Shown: positions 45,735 to 57,175, counted from the first letter of the stretch. The stretch is DNA of 64,000 nt from Plumapathes pennacea (GCA_964036295.1 OZ038464.1:15306443-15370442); one strand, 5' to 3'. Notes: generated from the letters alone by a model not told the origin. Numbers and translations: made by a program.

Positions 45735-46295
45735 CCAACAACAGTCTTTCTGGAGACTACTCTAACCCGGACGATCACAACCAACCTACAATCCGCTTAA
45801 TGTTTCCCTCGTATAGAAGGAAAAACAACAATACTCCGCTGAACAACAACAAAAGAGATAATTAGATTCAACTTCTTTGTTTGACTACAAGGGAGTAATG
45901 TTCTAAACACAAAAAATTCTGTCGTGAAATTAGTAAAAAATGCATTGAAAGATTTACCTAACGTTTGTCAAACATATCGCGTTGATAGTTTTGTTGAAAA
46001 TATCTTGAATTTTTTTTATTCAGCATTTTACTGTGGAGTATTGATGGGAGTAATGACAAACTGGGCCAGACGAGGTCAAACAAAGAATCAAATTTCACTC
46101 GAGAATATCGTACCGGCTAATAAAAAGAATGAAACTGTTATCTCCGAGGTCTGAAACACGTATCGCATGCTTGTTACACTGCATGATGCTCTGATATCAG
46201 GCAGAATACAGTTCCTAAGCACACAATGTGACAAAACGGCTTTTTAAAGTAACTTAAAAGTAACGCAATCGGCACTTAACGGTCAAATATTATAC

Positions 46296-48089
46296 ACGTT
46301 TGTGAATGGACTTCAACCAATTCTGAAATCACAGTTGTCTTCTCTATAGAGCACTCCTAAACATGCCCAAGTTTGGTGGTTGTAGCTCTTTTTCCCTTAG
46401 TTCCAGAAACGTTTAAACATTTTTTACCGTTTTCAGACAGGTTCCAGAGGTCCTCAGCTTACTCCTTTAAGAGTTTTCCGATCATTGGCAAGCGATCAAC
46501 AATTAATCTGGCCACGAGGTTGAGACAAAGAATTTAGTTTAACCAATGTTAGTTTAATCGAGCTTTGAGCAAGCTTGCCCTTCTTTCTGGGGAACAAAAC
46601 GCAGGAGAAAAAGCTTGTTCTTGCTCAAAACATAACGGGGAGTCGAGTTGTGACAAAGATATTCATAATTTCAGGCTTTACCGAAGAGAAAAAAGTATAA
46701 CAAACTTAATATAGGAGTAGCCTACTCGTGCTTGGTACAGCTAAGTTCAGAGTTATAAAACTTTGCTGTCCTTAGATAAAAATGTTCGTGCAAAATTACG
46801 GGGCTTGCAAAATCTACAGGTTTTTGAAACTCGCAGTCGTGTGTTGGCAGTGGAATTCTATGTTCATCACTAAAAAGAAATTCTCGAGAATTAATAGTTT
46901 ATGAAACAAAGTTGAAATTGTCGCGAGCGTAAAGAATTTCGTTTATGTCAGTTGGATAGAAGTTTGTCGTTCGGAGATTAAAAACACTGGTATATGAAAC
47001 CATGGATCTGATGACTGCTAATAGCGTGACTAGGTCGACTGTAAATTTATGCGAAAGTCGAAATATAAGGTCTTGCGGACCGAAGCCCCGCCCCGGGGAT
47101 TATATTTTGGAAATTTTTTCTTTGTACACCTAACAACGTGTTAGCACTACGGTTTACAAGCAAATTAAACCATTAGGGCAACCCGGGTACCCTGATCAAT
47201 AATTGTTTACATCGTTTTGAGATTTAAAACTTTTGTATTCCGTCTTTGTTTTTCTCGGCCTACTGTAATTCTGGTTCTCGGTTTTAGCAAGGTTTTTGCC
47301 GCTACAAAGTCATCTTGATATAAACAAGCCATAAACAATTTATCATTGAACTCATTACAAAACAGTATTAAATTATTGTAAATCCGTCTGGAAATAGAAA
47401 AAGGCTTTCGATTTGTATTTAGCGTGGCTTTCTCATACCTCGAAAGCTACTTGACCAGATTATGCATACTTTTGTCAGGACGCTTTGCACCTGCGTTTCC
47501 ACATTGTTTTACATGCCGAATTGTCATCTACTGAATTGTGAAGCCATGCTTGCCATTTACTGTAACACTTCTGTCGCAGCGAGGAATTTTTTTACCTTGA
47601 TAAGGTCAATAGTTAATTCATGCGAAGGGTCGAAATATCAGAGGTCCTGTGGCAGCTGAATATTCTATTTCTCATGACAAGGACTGAAGATTATATTTTC
47701 GGAATTCTTTTACACGTTCAAGACATACCACTGTGCTAATCGTTTGGTATCGAGAGGTCTGGGACAAGCATTGACTTGTCCCGGGAAGGCGAGTTATCCC
47801 TAGCGAATCATTTACAAGGGCAAAACATATACCTGGCACTAAAAGTAACCCTATCACTAGGGTAAGCGGGAACACGGGTTATGTCGTCCGGCTCGCTTGT
47901 AAACACACTGATTAAAAACAGAGAAAATCTTAAAACGCTAACCCTCTCTCCTTGTAAACAGGCTGATTAAAAAAGAGGAAGTCTTAAAACGCTGACCCTA
48001 TCTCCTTGTAAACAGGCCCTTATTGAACTTCTGACCGATGGAGAAAATTACAAAGGGTACGAGCTATAACTATATTTCCGTCAGGCTAA
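46296..48089. other. Relic intron sequence, no intact exon
   Basis: No supported gene. The 46690-46890 part matches the degenerate intron at 13620-13780. CAGGTTCCAGAGGTCCTCAG near 46438 recurs near 48784. A loose direct repeat (GCGAA.GTCGAAATAT then GATTATATTTT) occurs near 47050 and 47620. Together these show old duplicated intron units. Confidence 0.6.
47895..48006 (+). repeat. Two-copy tandem repeat, period about 55 bp
   Basis: CTTGTAAACA(CA/GG)CTGATTAAAAA...CTTAAAACGCT(A/G)ACCCT occurs twice in a row, and CTTGTAAACAGGCC begins a third partial copy near 48012. Confidence 0.85.
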
Positions 48090-48205
48090 AATGTGTTTGG
48101 ATTAGGTTTTGGTGTTGTCGTAATTGGAATTGAATCCATGTTCTATTCTGAAAAAGCTTCAATAATTTATAATTTGATTACCTGATGGAAGTTATGAGTG
48201 TTCAG
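48090..48205 (+). repeat. Third, partial copy of the array tail sequence
   Basis: Blocks TTTTGGTGTTGTCGTAATTGG, CTATTCTGAAAAAGCTTC and GATGGAAGTTATGAGTGT match 42967-43056 and 58324-58416. The flanks differ. Confidence 0.85.
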
Positions 48206-48580
48206 ATGGTCGAGGGGTTAAGCCTGGCTTTCACGAGCTACGCAATCACAAGAATTCTTATTTGACAGTGAAAATAGGCTCGACGCAAGTGCAAGTGCAA
48301 GGATCAAAAGTTTCTTTTCCTTAATGTGCTTGCGTCGCACTTTTTTCACGGACGTACATCTTTTGTACTGCTTTTGTGCTTTCGTCGCTCGTGAAAACCA
48401 GACTTTAGCAGCCATGTTGTCGGTTTCGTTTTCCGGCTGGAGATCTTGCCAAGGTTCAGTTATAGTAGTAGTGTGGCGACTTTGCTATAAAAATATTCGT
48501 ATAACAAATCACTTATAATGTTTCAAGTATCCTCAATAAGTATAATCGTTACTCTTACTGATATGCTAAGAATCAGAATG

Positions 48581-48749
48581 ATAGCAGAAATGCATTGATG
48601 CTTGCTTCAGAGAAAGGAAACGATCACTTTAATACTGGATAAAGGACTCAACATTGATAAGAAAACGAATAATGGCAGAAATGCATTGATGCTTGCTTTA
48701 GATAAAGGGAACATAGCAGCGGCAGAATAACTCTTGTCACTTGAGGAAG
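48581..48749 (+). pseudogene. Relic ankyrin exon
   Basis: Reads LILDKGLNIDKKTNNGRNAL then MLALDKGNIAAAE, a stop (TAA), and LLSLEE before GGTGG. A piece of the same motif (AGAAATGCATTGATGCTTGC) also stands just upstream at 48586, so two partial copies were fused. The stop codon and lost first repeat make it non-coding. Confidence 0.75.
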
Positions 48750-49314
48750 GTGGATAAATTAGTGCTCATTAATCGGTATATCTAGGTTCCAGAGGTCCTC
48801 ATCTTACTCCTTCAAGAGTTTTCCAATTATTGGCAAGCGAGAAACCTCTGAAACCAGAGTAGCACTAATTCTGCCAACATATAGAAGTATTACCCTTTCG
48901 ATTACGCTCACGGCCCTTGTATAACTGTTTTCCGTACCGATCAGGTGTTTCGAAAGAACCGAAAGTCAGATTTTAGCATCTTCTGGATTTCCTGTACTCG
49001 ATATATGTATATGTATATGTATAACTTAATCTTTTTCCGATCAGCCATAATGCTTTAAATGTGTGCTCAGTGGCTATTTTATTGAATATCTTTCAACTTT
49101 TTGTAATTTGACGCATTAGTCTACATCACTACATTCCTAACATGTCTTTGTGCCGTTCATTTCAAAAACTTCAAGAGGGAGTTAATTGTTTAGTTTTGAT
49201 TTCAGTCGATTCTAAGTACTCACACTTACACCATCAAAGTCGGCTTTGCATCTCGTGACGTCAACATATTATTAGTGGTCATACTTACCTTTTTTTGCTT
49301 CTGTTTCTCCAAAG
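48750..49314. other. Intron-like sequence before the 49.3-kb ankyrin exon
   Basis: No exon seen. It ends in a strong pyrimidine tract (TTTTTTTGCTTCTGTTTCTC) and an AAAG acceptor. A short (ATATGT)n tract is near 49003-49022. Confidence 0.5.
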
Positions 49315-49518
49315 GCTCTGATCTTTATGCTAAAGCTAATGGTGGATGGACTGCAGTACATTTCGCAGCAAAGTCTGGTAATGTGGAAACACTCACTCTA
49401 CTGCTGGATAAGGGATGCAACATCAATGAGAAGACCAATGATGGCAAAAATGCTTTGATGATTGCTACGATGAATGGAAGAGAAGCTGAGGCAGAATATT
49501 TGATGTCACGTGCTGAAG
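49315..49518 (+). CDS. Ankyrin-repeat exon, divergent (68 codons)
   Basis: Acceptor TTTCTCCAAAG and donor GAAG/gtaaat bound 204 nt, open and phase 1 on both sides. It encodes SDLYAKANGGWTAVHFAAKS, GNVETLTLLLDKGCNINEK and TNDGKNALMIATMNGREAEA, two ankyrin repeats with the usual hydrophobic helices. The sequence differs clearly from the 198-nt array exons but has the same symmetric phase, so it could be spliced to them. It is the intact relative of the relics at 43601 and 48581 and keeps a good frame where they do not, which suggests selection. Confidence 0.87.
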
Positions 49519-50085
49519 GTAAATATAAAATTCATCATTTGTAAATTATACGGACCGTTATTAGAGCAGGTGTTTGTGTGTGTGTGGTTTGTGCATGTTT
49601 GTGTACTTGCACTCGATATTCAGCTTTGTGAGATTTTTCCTTGTAAAATTGTTAGCCAGCTAAAATTTTGCCATTTGTTGATTAGCTCGCGAATCCCACT
49701 TTGTGGGATTTGCGAGGTATAGTAATCACTTTCCCTTCCCTACTTCCCTACTTCCCTATTCCCTCTATTGTCAACAATGGATTTCCAAATAAAGCAGTTG
49801 CGGTTTTTCAAATTTGGGCATGATGAAGGCGCGTAACAGGGTGTGTCAAACAACGCAGTTTAAAAGCAAGATGTCGTAGTTCTTGCGACCATATTTTGTT
49901 CGGAACGTGTTCTCATTTTGAAGGTTTTCATGTGTTCGAAGTTTGTTTGGCCATTGATTCTGAGCTTGGTTGTGTTTCACTCTGTTGTTTTGCGTTGTTA
50001 TTGCTACATTTTGGCGCGGTGCCATGAAGGTCAAACAATCAGTGGCACCGATGGCGTTATCGCAAACAAATCTGAAGCCGTTGGT
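49519..50085. other. No gene seen
   Basis: AT-rich intron-like sequence between the ankyrin exon and the TTAA element. It includes short pyrimidine-rich tandem CTTCCCTA units near 49731-49760. Confidence 0.5.
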
Positions 50086-50089
50086 TTAA

Positions 50090-51625
50090 GGTGGCTCCAT
50101 AGGGTTTTCAGACGCAATTTCGCGTGGGCACCAAAATCACAATGAAATAAAAACCGACTTTCGTAATTCTTTGGAGAAAATCTGAATTTAACAGGAAATT
50201 CTAAAAACTCGGAATAAAAACAGTTTACGATGCGTGCACGACGAAGAAACCAAACTTGCAAGCCTTTCAATCAAACTAAGTACACGCCGGCTTTACTTGA
50301 TCGCCGATCTTTATCACTTTGCCTTCGAATGTATATAACTCTATTGAATTAGTTTGAAAGTATTGTTTCTGCACATCCTGTCAGGCCAATAACTAAACAA
50401 GCAACACACGATGAAGAAGTTCTGCAATTCAGATTTTATTCTGTTTGACTTTGAAATGAACAGCCGTGACAAACGCGGCTCAAACGGTCATTTCGGCAAT
50501 CATCAGTTGCAATGGACAAACCAGCACATTCGGCCTAGTCACAACACTTACAGCAATTCTTGGAAGTAAGCAAACTTAGACAGAAATTATTGGCGTTGTT
50601 ATGAAGCTTTGCAAATCCTACTAACCTGCAGAGTTTGATCCCGTGTCAGTCTGTGGCATATTATCTCAGGTGAGCAGTCGCAAAACTAAATATTCACGAA
50701 CTGTACTGAATAAGTATGAATGAACTTGATGGGACACAACTGCCAACAAACTTGTTGGGAGCTAGTGGACTAGCATTCGACGGCTTGAACTGACAACTTT
50801 CGAACGGTCTTCACGGCTTTGTATTGAAAAGGATTGAGTTGTTGAACAGCTACCACCCTCAAATTGTTCGAGACTTCGCCAACAGTAGTTCGCACAGCAT
50901 AATTCGTGGCTGACATATCCAGTACGAGCTTCTCAAGACAGAAATTCAGGAATTGCATGGTGTTTCCTTTTAGCTTCGCACCAAGAAAACTTGCTGTACT
51001 TGCAGGCGTGCGATCGCCGCTTTCTCCTCGTGTTTACATGCACACATTACGGCTAACGCATGCGCACTTGTCGATCTTGTCGAGTCATTATTTTGCATTT
51101 GATGGCGCAATACGCACGTAAAATATCAAGTTTTTCTTTGCACTTTTCTCGAGTTTCCTTCGGTGAATCTGTCTTAAATTTTGCAGGCAAACGAAGATTA
51201 TATCCGGTTTTGTAATATTTGATTTTAATGGAAATTTATGGAGCAGAATTTTTTTATTTGCAAAAAACATAAATTGCCAATTAGCTCGGAATCCGCTCCT
51301 CTAACCCCAACTTTTTTTCACAGTTATGTTTACCTTATACAAATTTCTAAACATACTGAAAGTTTCAGAAAAATTCACCGAAGAAAACTCGAGAAAATAG
51401 AGCAGAAAGTTTGAAAACGGAGTAGAAGACCTTTATTTCAAGGACGTATTGTTTCCATAGAAACCACTCTAGAGTGACAAAAGTAAGACGTATACGCAAC
51501 AGACCTTTCGAAACATCTACCCTGCAAATTTGACCAAGAAAGAATATAATGAAATGAAAATATGACGGTTTTGGTGTCATAAACTAAATACGAGCAAGTG
51601 CAGGGAAATACCCTATGGAGCCACC
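50090..51625 (+). mobile_element. TTAA-flanked DNA element, copy B (1536 bp)
   Basis: Same GGTGGCTCCATAGG ... CCTATGGAGCCACC ends as 10440-11985, same orientation, flanked by TTAA at 50086-50089 and 51626-51629. The interior aligns nearly throughout, with small indels (for example a shorter segment near 50240 and near 51045). No transposase. Two complete copies with precise TTAA flanks establish it as a mobile family. Confidence 0.88.
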
Positions 51626-51629
51626 TTAA

Positions 51630-52546
51630 TATCCACCAAACTTTCTGTAGTGACAGTAAATACGGCTTGGAAGATACTAGGCCGAAAGATATTGAATCTC
51701 GGCTTAAAAAATATATATATATATATTCATTTTCGGTGAATGTTTACAACCTATGCCGTAAAACCAGCAGACAAATTTCAGTTTTAAACAGGCTTAAACG
51801 TCTTGTTCCCATGGATGCAAAGCTGAAACTTTATAACTCCTTCTTTCTATCGCATCTAAATTACTGTTCTACTTGTCTGGCACTTTTGTCTGAAAAGAGA
51901 TTCGGATAAAATTGAAAAACTAAATGAAAGAGCACTGAGAAGCATATTTCAAGACAGATCAAGTGATTACGGCACATTGTTAAAGATGGCAGGAAAGACC
52001 ACACTATACAATCGTCGAGTCCAAGACATTGCTCTACTGGTCTATAAGGCACTACACGATCAATCGCCGCAATATATCAAAGACTTGTTTAAACTGCGGA
52101 TCTCAAACTATAACCTTAGAGGAACGGACATCCTGACTCTTCCCAAGCCAAGAACCACTACCTTTTGGATTATAGTCACTTAGATACATGGGACCTAAAA
52201 TATGGAACACCCTTGCAAACAAAATAAGATCATTGAAGTTTTTAAAAAGAGTATTCGTAAATGTACTTTTTAACTTTTATAGATTATCTTTTTTAGAGAA
52301 GGTTGGAGGGGGGGGGGGGGAGGTTCAGGGGCTTTTGTAATTAGTATACCTTTGTGATTATATTTAGATATTTTAGGCTTAATTTAACTAGTATTTAGTA
52401 TTCTATTATTACTTTTAACTTACATTTTAAAATTTTATAGTAAATTAGTTTACCTTTGTTATCACTTTGAATATTTTAGGCTCAGTCTAACTAGCACATA
52501 TGTGCATGCTATATTACATTACTGAGGGTAAATAAAGATTATTATT
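51630..52546 (+). pseudogene. LINE 3' end (CR1/L2-type RT C-terminus)
   Basis: Frames read CRKTSRQISVLNRLKRLVP, LYNSFFLSHLNYCS, LNERALRSIFQDRSSDY, RRVQDIALLVYKALHDQSPQ and YNLRGTDILTLPKPRTTTF, the standard C-terminal end of a CR1/L2/jockey-type RT. Frame changes near 51905 and 52165 break it. After a 13-nt G run (52308-52320), the 3' region ends AAATAAAGATTATTATT, an A/T repeat tail that resumes at 54321 beyond the inserted 1.75-kb repeat. The 5' side is cut where the TTAA element lies. It is a different copy from the one at 1-1280. Confidence 0.85.
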
Positions 52547-54320
52547 GCTCGCGGGGGCCTGGGGCCCACGAGAGCTTAAAAATGGAGATTTTTTTTTTTT
52601 TTTTTTCCTTTTTGTGGGTCGAGGATCAGCACACGGTGATTGGTTCATATTATCACGTGCTGGGCGATGACGTAATTGACTTCGCTAAACAACTCGAGAT
52701 GTGGCCAGTGAATTGCTCGTTACTTGTGTGTAAAAGTTAACTGCATCCCATCCAAACTCAACACCATTTGGCTCTGTGGAATAGGCACGGATAAACTGGA
52801 TTTTCGGGAACGATTTTGGCTCGCGTTCACCGCGGAAGCTTTGAGAATAGCCGTAAACAAATATTTGATGGTACCGCTGTCGCCGATAAATATTTAGTCC
52901 CGACGAAACTTTCTGTGGCGACACGAAATACTTTTGGGAAGATAACAGGGCGAAAGCAGAAACCAAAGCTACGGTGAGCTTTAGCCGTAAAACAATGACG
53001 CTTTATGCTTTACTCTGTACATGACATCTGTTGCCTTATAAAATTCTTCTGCGTATCGTACATTGCCTGTTGAAGTGTTTCTTTCATTCGATCATGTAGC
53101 CTTTGTTTCGCAATGGTCAGTGAATACCAGAAATGAAAAATACACCGAAATAATTCTGAGGATTGAGTTTGCAGTCACAAATGGACTGAACACACTGTGA
53201 ACAAAAGCGCAATAATATTGTAAACATCTCTCGTGTGACATTCCTCGCTGTCAATTTTATATTTCTTACAGAGCACGAATACTCGAAAGCCTGATAGAAA
53301 GAAACGTATTGAGTTAATAAAAGAAAACATATAAGTAGTGAAGCGAAAAAGTAAACTGCATCCCATTCAAATTCAACGCCATTTGGCTCTGTGGAATAGG
53401 CATGGATAAACTGGATTTTAGGAAAAGATTTTGGCTCGCGTTCACCGCACAAGCTTTGAGAATAGCCGTAAACAAATGTTTGATGGTACTTCTGGGGTAT
53501 TGCAAATATCTCTGTCGCCGATAAGTATTTAGTCCTGACGAAACTTTCTGTGGCGACACGAAATACTTTTGGGAAGATAACAGGGCGAAAACAGAAACCA
53601 AAGCTACGGTGAGCTTTAGCCGTAAAACAATGACGCTTTATGCCTTACTCTGTACATGACATCTGTTGCCTCATAAAATTCTTCTGCGTATCGTACATTG
53701 CCTGTTGAAGTGTTTCTTTCATTCGATCATGTAGTCTTTGTTTCGCAATGTTCATTAAATACCAGAAATGAAAAATACACCGAAATAATTCTGAGGATTG
53801 AGTTTGCAGTCACAAATGGACTGAACACACTGTGAACAAAAGCGCAATATTAAATATTGTAAACATCTCTCGTGTGACATTCCTCGCTTTCAATTTTATA
53901 TTTGTTACAGAGCACGAATACTCGAAAGCCTGATAGAAGAAACGTATTGAGTTAAGAAAAGAAAACACATAAGTAGTGAAGCGAAGGCTGGATTAATCGT
54001 GGCCTCTGATTAGAAATATGAGTCAAGGTCAAACTGTCAAAATCGATTGTGCATAAAAAGATATGTCACGCATTCTCAAGATGCAGGGTCGCTCAACCTT
54101 TAAGAAGCAAGTGTATGAGTGTTGTAATAATAATTTTTAGTTTAATCAAGGTGTCAAAAGAGCAAGGTGTCAAAAGCCAAGTTCTCTATACTGTGTGATA
54201 TTTTTATGGTGAGAAATTGGAAGTCTCTCTTGGGAGTTCCGCTCTTGTCCCCTACTTTCCATTTTATATTCTGGTCTCGACCCAACTCACGCCGCGAGCT
54301 CACTGGCAAGGCCAGTCTAG
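52547..54320 (-). mobile_element. Unclassified 1.75-kb interspersed repeat, copy B (inverted)
   Basis: Reverse complement of 13786-15535: starts GCTCGCGGGGGCCTGGGGCC and ends GGCAAGGCCAGTCTAG. It has the same internal 0.6-kb tandem duplication, here as about 52745-53985. It is inserted in the LINE's (ATT)n tail, with ATTATT on both sides. The T-rich part near 52591-52608 differs in length from copy A. ORFs of up to 111 codons exist but match nothing I know. Confidence 0.78.
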
Positions 54321-54350
54321 TTATTATTATTATTATTTTTTTTTTTTTAA
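54321..54350 (+). repeat. (ATT)n and poly-T, remainder of the LINE tail
   Basis: TTATTATTATTATTATT then a T run follows directly on the end of the 1.75-kb repeat and continues the tail at 52537-52546. Confidence 0.75.
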
Positions 54351-54930
54351 GTAAAGTGTGAACGCAAAGAAAGGATAAAAATGGAAATACGTCACAAAAC
54401 CTCTTGTACGGTCTTTCCTTAAACTTGACTTGTAAAATTTGAAGCGATGCAAGGGAGGTGGGAGCTAATGCATACACTACTCGTGGTAAATGCCAGTTTT
54501 TTCATGCAAAAAAATGCAGTAGACACATACCTTCCGGCGCCTATTTTTTTGGCAGTGAAAAGGGAAGTTTATGATACTAGTTTACTTTGGTCCTCGAGGA
54601 TTTTTTTAAGGAAGTCAAGAAAAAATCTTCCCAAAATATACAGTAAACAACTAAAGCGCATCAGTCCCTGATGCCAACGAAGCAGTTGAGAAGGGCGTGG
54701 CAATTCGGAGAACTTTGGGGTTCAATTGGACAAATTCATATTCAAATTTCCTTTTAGAGCTATGTGTTTGATTATTGCATCCTATGACAACAGACATCTG
54801 CTGAATTACAGTTGCACATGACTTCACCCTGAAGTAACAATGAAACAATTTAACTGCGTACTGTAGTAGATGTTCAAAACAATAAAAGACATTCGTCTGA
54901 TTGGAAACGTCTTGTCTTCTGCTTCACATT
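54351..54930. other. No gene seen
   Basis: Unique AT-rich sequence without supported exons or repeats within this window. Confidence 0.4.
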
Positions 54931-55149
54931 TAGCCTGTGTAGCTGGCGGTCTCATTCGATGCGGTTGCCCTCCGGTTGAACAGTGTTCATGGGCGCCATT
55001 TTGTAATGATTGCAAATGGGAGACTGAGGCCGAGTGACAAAATTACGGGGCGGGCGGAGGGGGGTCTTCCATTTGCCATCAGTAAAAAATGGCGCCCGTG
55101 AACACCGGAGCGCAACCGCATCGAATGAGACCGCCAGCTACGCAGGCTA
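54931..55149. mobile_element. MULE-type MITE with 9-bp target duplication
   Basis: TAGCCTGTGTAGCTGGCGGT and its following ~45 bp (CTCATTCGATGCGGTTGC, GGCGCCATTTT) return inverted, ending GCTACGCAGGCTA. The arms are about 65 bp. It is flanked by CTTCACATT (54922-54930) and CTTTACATT (55150-55158), matching at 8 of 9 positions. A 9-bp duplication with long inverted ends is typical of Mutator-like elements. It is non-coding. Confidence 0.78.
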
Positions 55150-55275
55150 CTTTACATTGTTTGAGTGTTGATAGAGACTTGACTGACATCTGTAACTACT
55201 GAAGGTAGAATAAGATAAGATACAACATTCACTGAACAGGAAACTAATGAAAAGTCCTACCTCTCTCCTCTTCAG

Positions 55276-55362
55276 CCGGGATTTTCAAGAAAAATAAGAA
55301 AGATCAGCGAGCTGAGCCGGGAGAAGGTTTAGCAACAGCTTACCAGGACAATGCCCATGTCG
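55276..55362 (+). CDS. Candidate charged linker exon (phase 1-1)
   Basis: A strong acceptor (CTCTCTCCTCTTCAG) and a GTCG/gtgagg donor enclose 87 nt open in phase 1 on both sides, reading GIFKKNKKDQRAEPGEG then LATAYQDNAHV. It is charged, with no domain recognised. Its setting before an ankyrin exon and the flanking similarity of 55.6-55.9 kb to 6.2-6.6 kb make it a counterpart of the linker exons at 5.5-7 kb. Confidence 0.5.
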
Positions 55363-57175
55363 GTGAGGATTCAAATATATTCCTTTGTTGCACCACAGAT
55401 CGTTTTCTGAAACTCATACTTTCCTTTTTCGCGCTCTTTCTTTTTTGTGGTGGGCGTAACCACGATTTAGTAGCATGTTGCAAGCTTAACTCCGTGTCGA
55501 GTTACTTGTTTGTCGATTATCGTCCGAGATTCCGAATCGGCAAATCACAGGAAAAACAAGGTCAGCAGTGACAGCTTAACTTCCCGCCGTCGTCATTGAG
55601 GTCAGCCGTGCTCGATCTTGAGGCAGTCTCTGTTAACACAATTGTACAGTATGTCGATATGTGTCTGTACCACTCTTTCCTTCGACATCAGATCAGATTC
55701 AAGGGTCGCCATGTTGAACATGCAACACGCCTAAAACAATTCCGAAAACCGTCATTTTACATCCAAAACCAATTGAAGGGGAAAATGAATAAATGAGTTT
55801 GGGGTAAAACGTGCGAAACTGTGTTTGAACGGAATGCGACATGCGGAACCAGTTTATATTGAAATGCACTGTCAGGCGTTATTGCTTCGTTATTGCGTGG
55901 TTGAAGTGCTCTCGCTTTCTGAAGCCTACTAAAGTAGAAAATACCCGGCCAGAGGCCATGCTTTCCAAATTAAACAACTACAGTCATTTGTATATTGTTG
56001 TCTATGAGTGGCCGAGTTTGTTCGCTCAACACAATCGGACCTCGTATTATTTAGTGACCGGGTTTGCTCGCTCAACACAATCGGACCTTGTGTTATTTAG
56101 TGACTTGATTTCTTTTTTCTGTCAAAGATTTTAAATTCGTCAAACGCGGTTTGAAAAGTTGCTGTGTTCAAAATTGAATCCTTGCCAAAACTCACACATT
56201 CCGAGACTTCGAAAGCGTATAAACAAGCGACTCTCGCTTTGACAGTTCTAAATTTGTTACACTCGAAGAAGCGTATGAAATTGATAAAGTAAAAAAACCA
56301 TACACGTATGTGGTTGGCTGGAGTAATCGCGGCTTTTCTTGAAATTCATTAAAAATTTCGGTGTTGAAGATCGACTTTGCTGACTGGGCACGAGTCACGA
56401 TTCTAGTTGCGCTTTTCTTGGTTTTGGGAGGTTAGTTGCGTGTAAAAGTTGTCTCAGCGAATTTTGGAGTTCAGCTAGTGTCCACGAAAACTTGCAGACT
56501 GTGCACATTGTCTCAACTTAAACCAGACTTCCGTGCGACAAATAATTTTTTTTAGCGGCCGACCGGTGACGTTGCCATACAACCACGGTTTGTAAAAACG
56601 ATTTTAAAATAATTTCCAAGCGGAAAATAAACAAGAATCCCGCTTCCCAAAAATTGGCACTACAGAGCGAGGGGATATCTGCGATTGCCGTATTTCTAGT
56701 TTACTAAGAGTCCACTTCAACAATTCTATCAAATCTTTCGGCTAACAAGTGGCCGAAGGGATGCCATCCTCGTCTTCTGTATCCTCTTTATTCTCTGAAG
56801 AATCGCTATCGCTAGCCAAGGGTTCGTTCGTGTTACGGCTTGAATAAATCTGAAATATGCTGCCTGTCTTTTTCGCTCTCAAATGTCAAGGAAGAACTAC
56901 ACGAATGATAACCCGATGAAGAAGCGGGCGAGTCACTATCACCAGACATGTTGACAAGTCAAAGCGCATCCACCTGCATACGTCATAAGTCGACTAAACT
57001 TGGGCCCAGTCTTTTCACCATTTTCTTCTGTTTTGAGCGCCCAATTTGCAGTATTCGGAACGGTGTAACACAAAAACTATTCAACGAAATCTTTTCAAAT
57101 TTGTTCAGGCTATTGCAAATGCACCATTCTTCAATTTGAATTAAGAAAATAGCAAGCGCTAATCTCGTTTTATAG
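55363..57175. other. Intron-like region with one low-complexity antisense fragment
   Basis: Two 38-bp repeats with GCTCGCTCAACACAATCGGACC lie near 56020-56100. Homology to 6.2-6.6 kb is at about 55700-55880. The block around 56653-56700 (AGAGCGAGGGGATATCTGCG) returns inverted at 61226-61262. Confidence 0.5.
56739..56949 (-). pseudogene. Ser/Asp/Glu-rich ORF fragment, frameshifted
   Basis: From an ATG at 56949 on the minus strand the frame reads MSGDSDSPASSSGYHSCSS and ends about 38 codons later. One frame over it continues SDSDSSENKEDTEDEDGIP to a stop near 56739. Acidic, serine-rich N-termini of this kind occur on transposon-associated proteins in some invertebrate genomes, but I cannot name the family. 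It could be chance low complexity. Confidence 0.25.

Larger units (their letters stand above)
44470..45789 (+). mobile_element. Penelope-like retroelement, 5'-truncated
   Basis: The insertion is bounded by an AATCC target duplication. It starts in mid-coding sequence: the first codons read TYFQYNGKHYRQLHGTAMGS without a break, so it was truncated at the 5' end on insertion, as expected for target-primed reverse transcription. It contains the RT C-terminus, the GIY-YIG nuclease and about 170 bp of 3' sequence with a hammerhead-like motif. The coding frame is undamaged over its whole length, which suggests a fairly recent insertion. Confidence 0.92.
42660..46295 (+). repeat. Array tail segment, copy 1 of a segmental duplication
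   Basis: After the first part of the array intron, the sequence continues with blocks GTCGTAATTGGAATT, CGCTATTCTGAAAAAGCCTCG, GATGGAAGTTATGAGTGTCC, the palindromic MITE and TTAAAACAGTTAAAAACTGG, ending near GCAATCGGCACTTAACG. The same blocks in the same order occur at 58036-61231. This copy alone carries the relic ankyrin exon (43601-43695) and the Penelope-like element. A third partial copy lies at 48090-48205. Confidence 0.9.
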
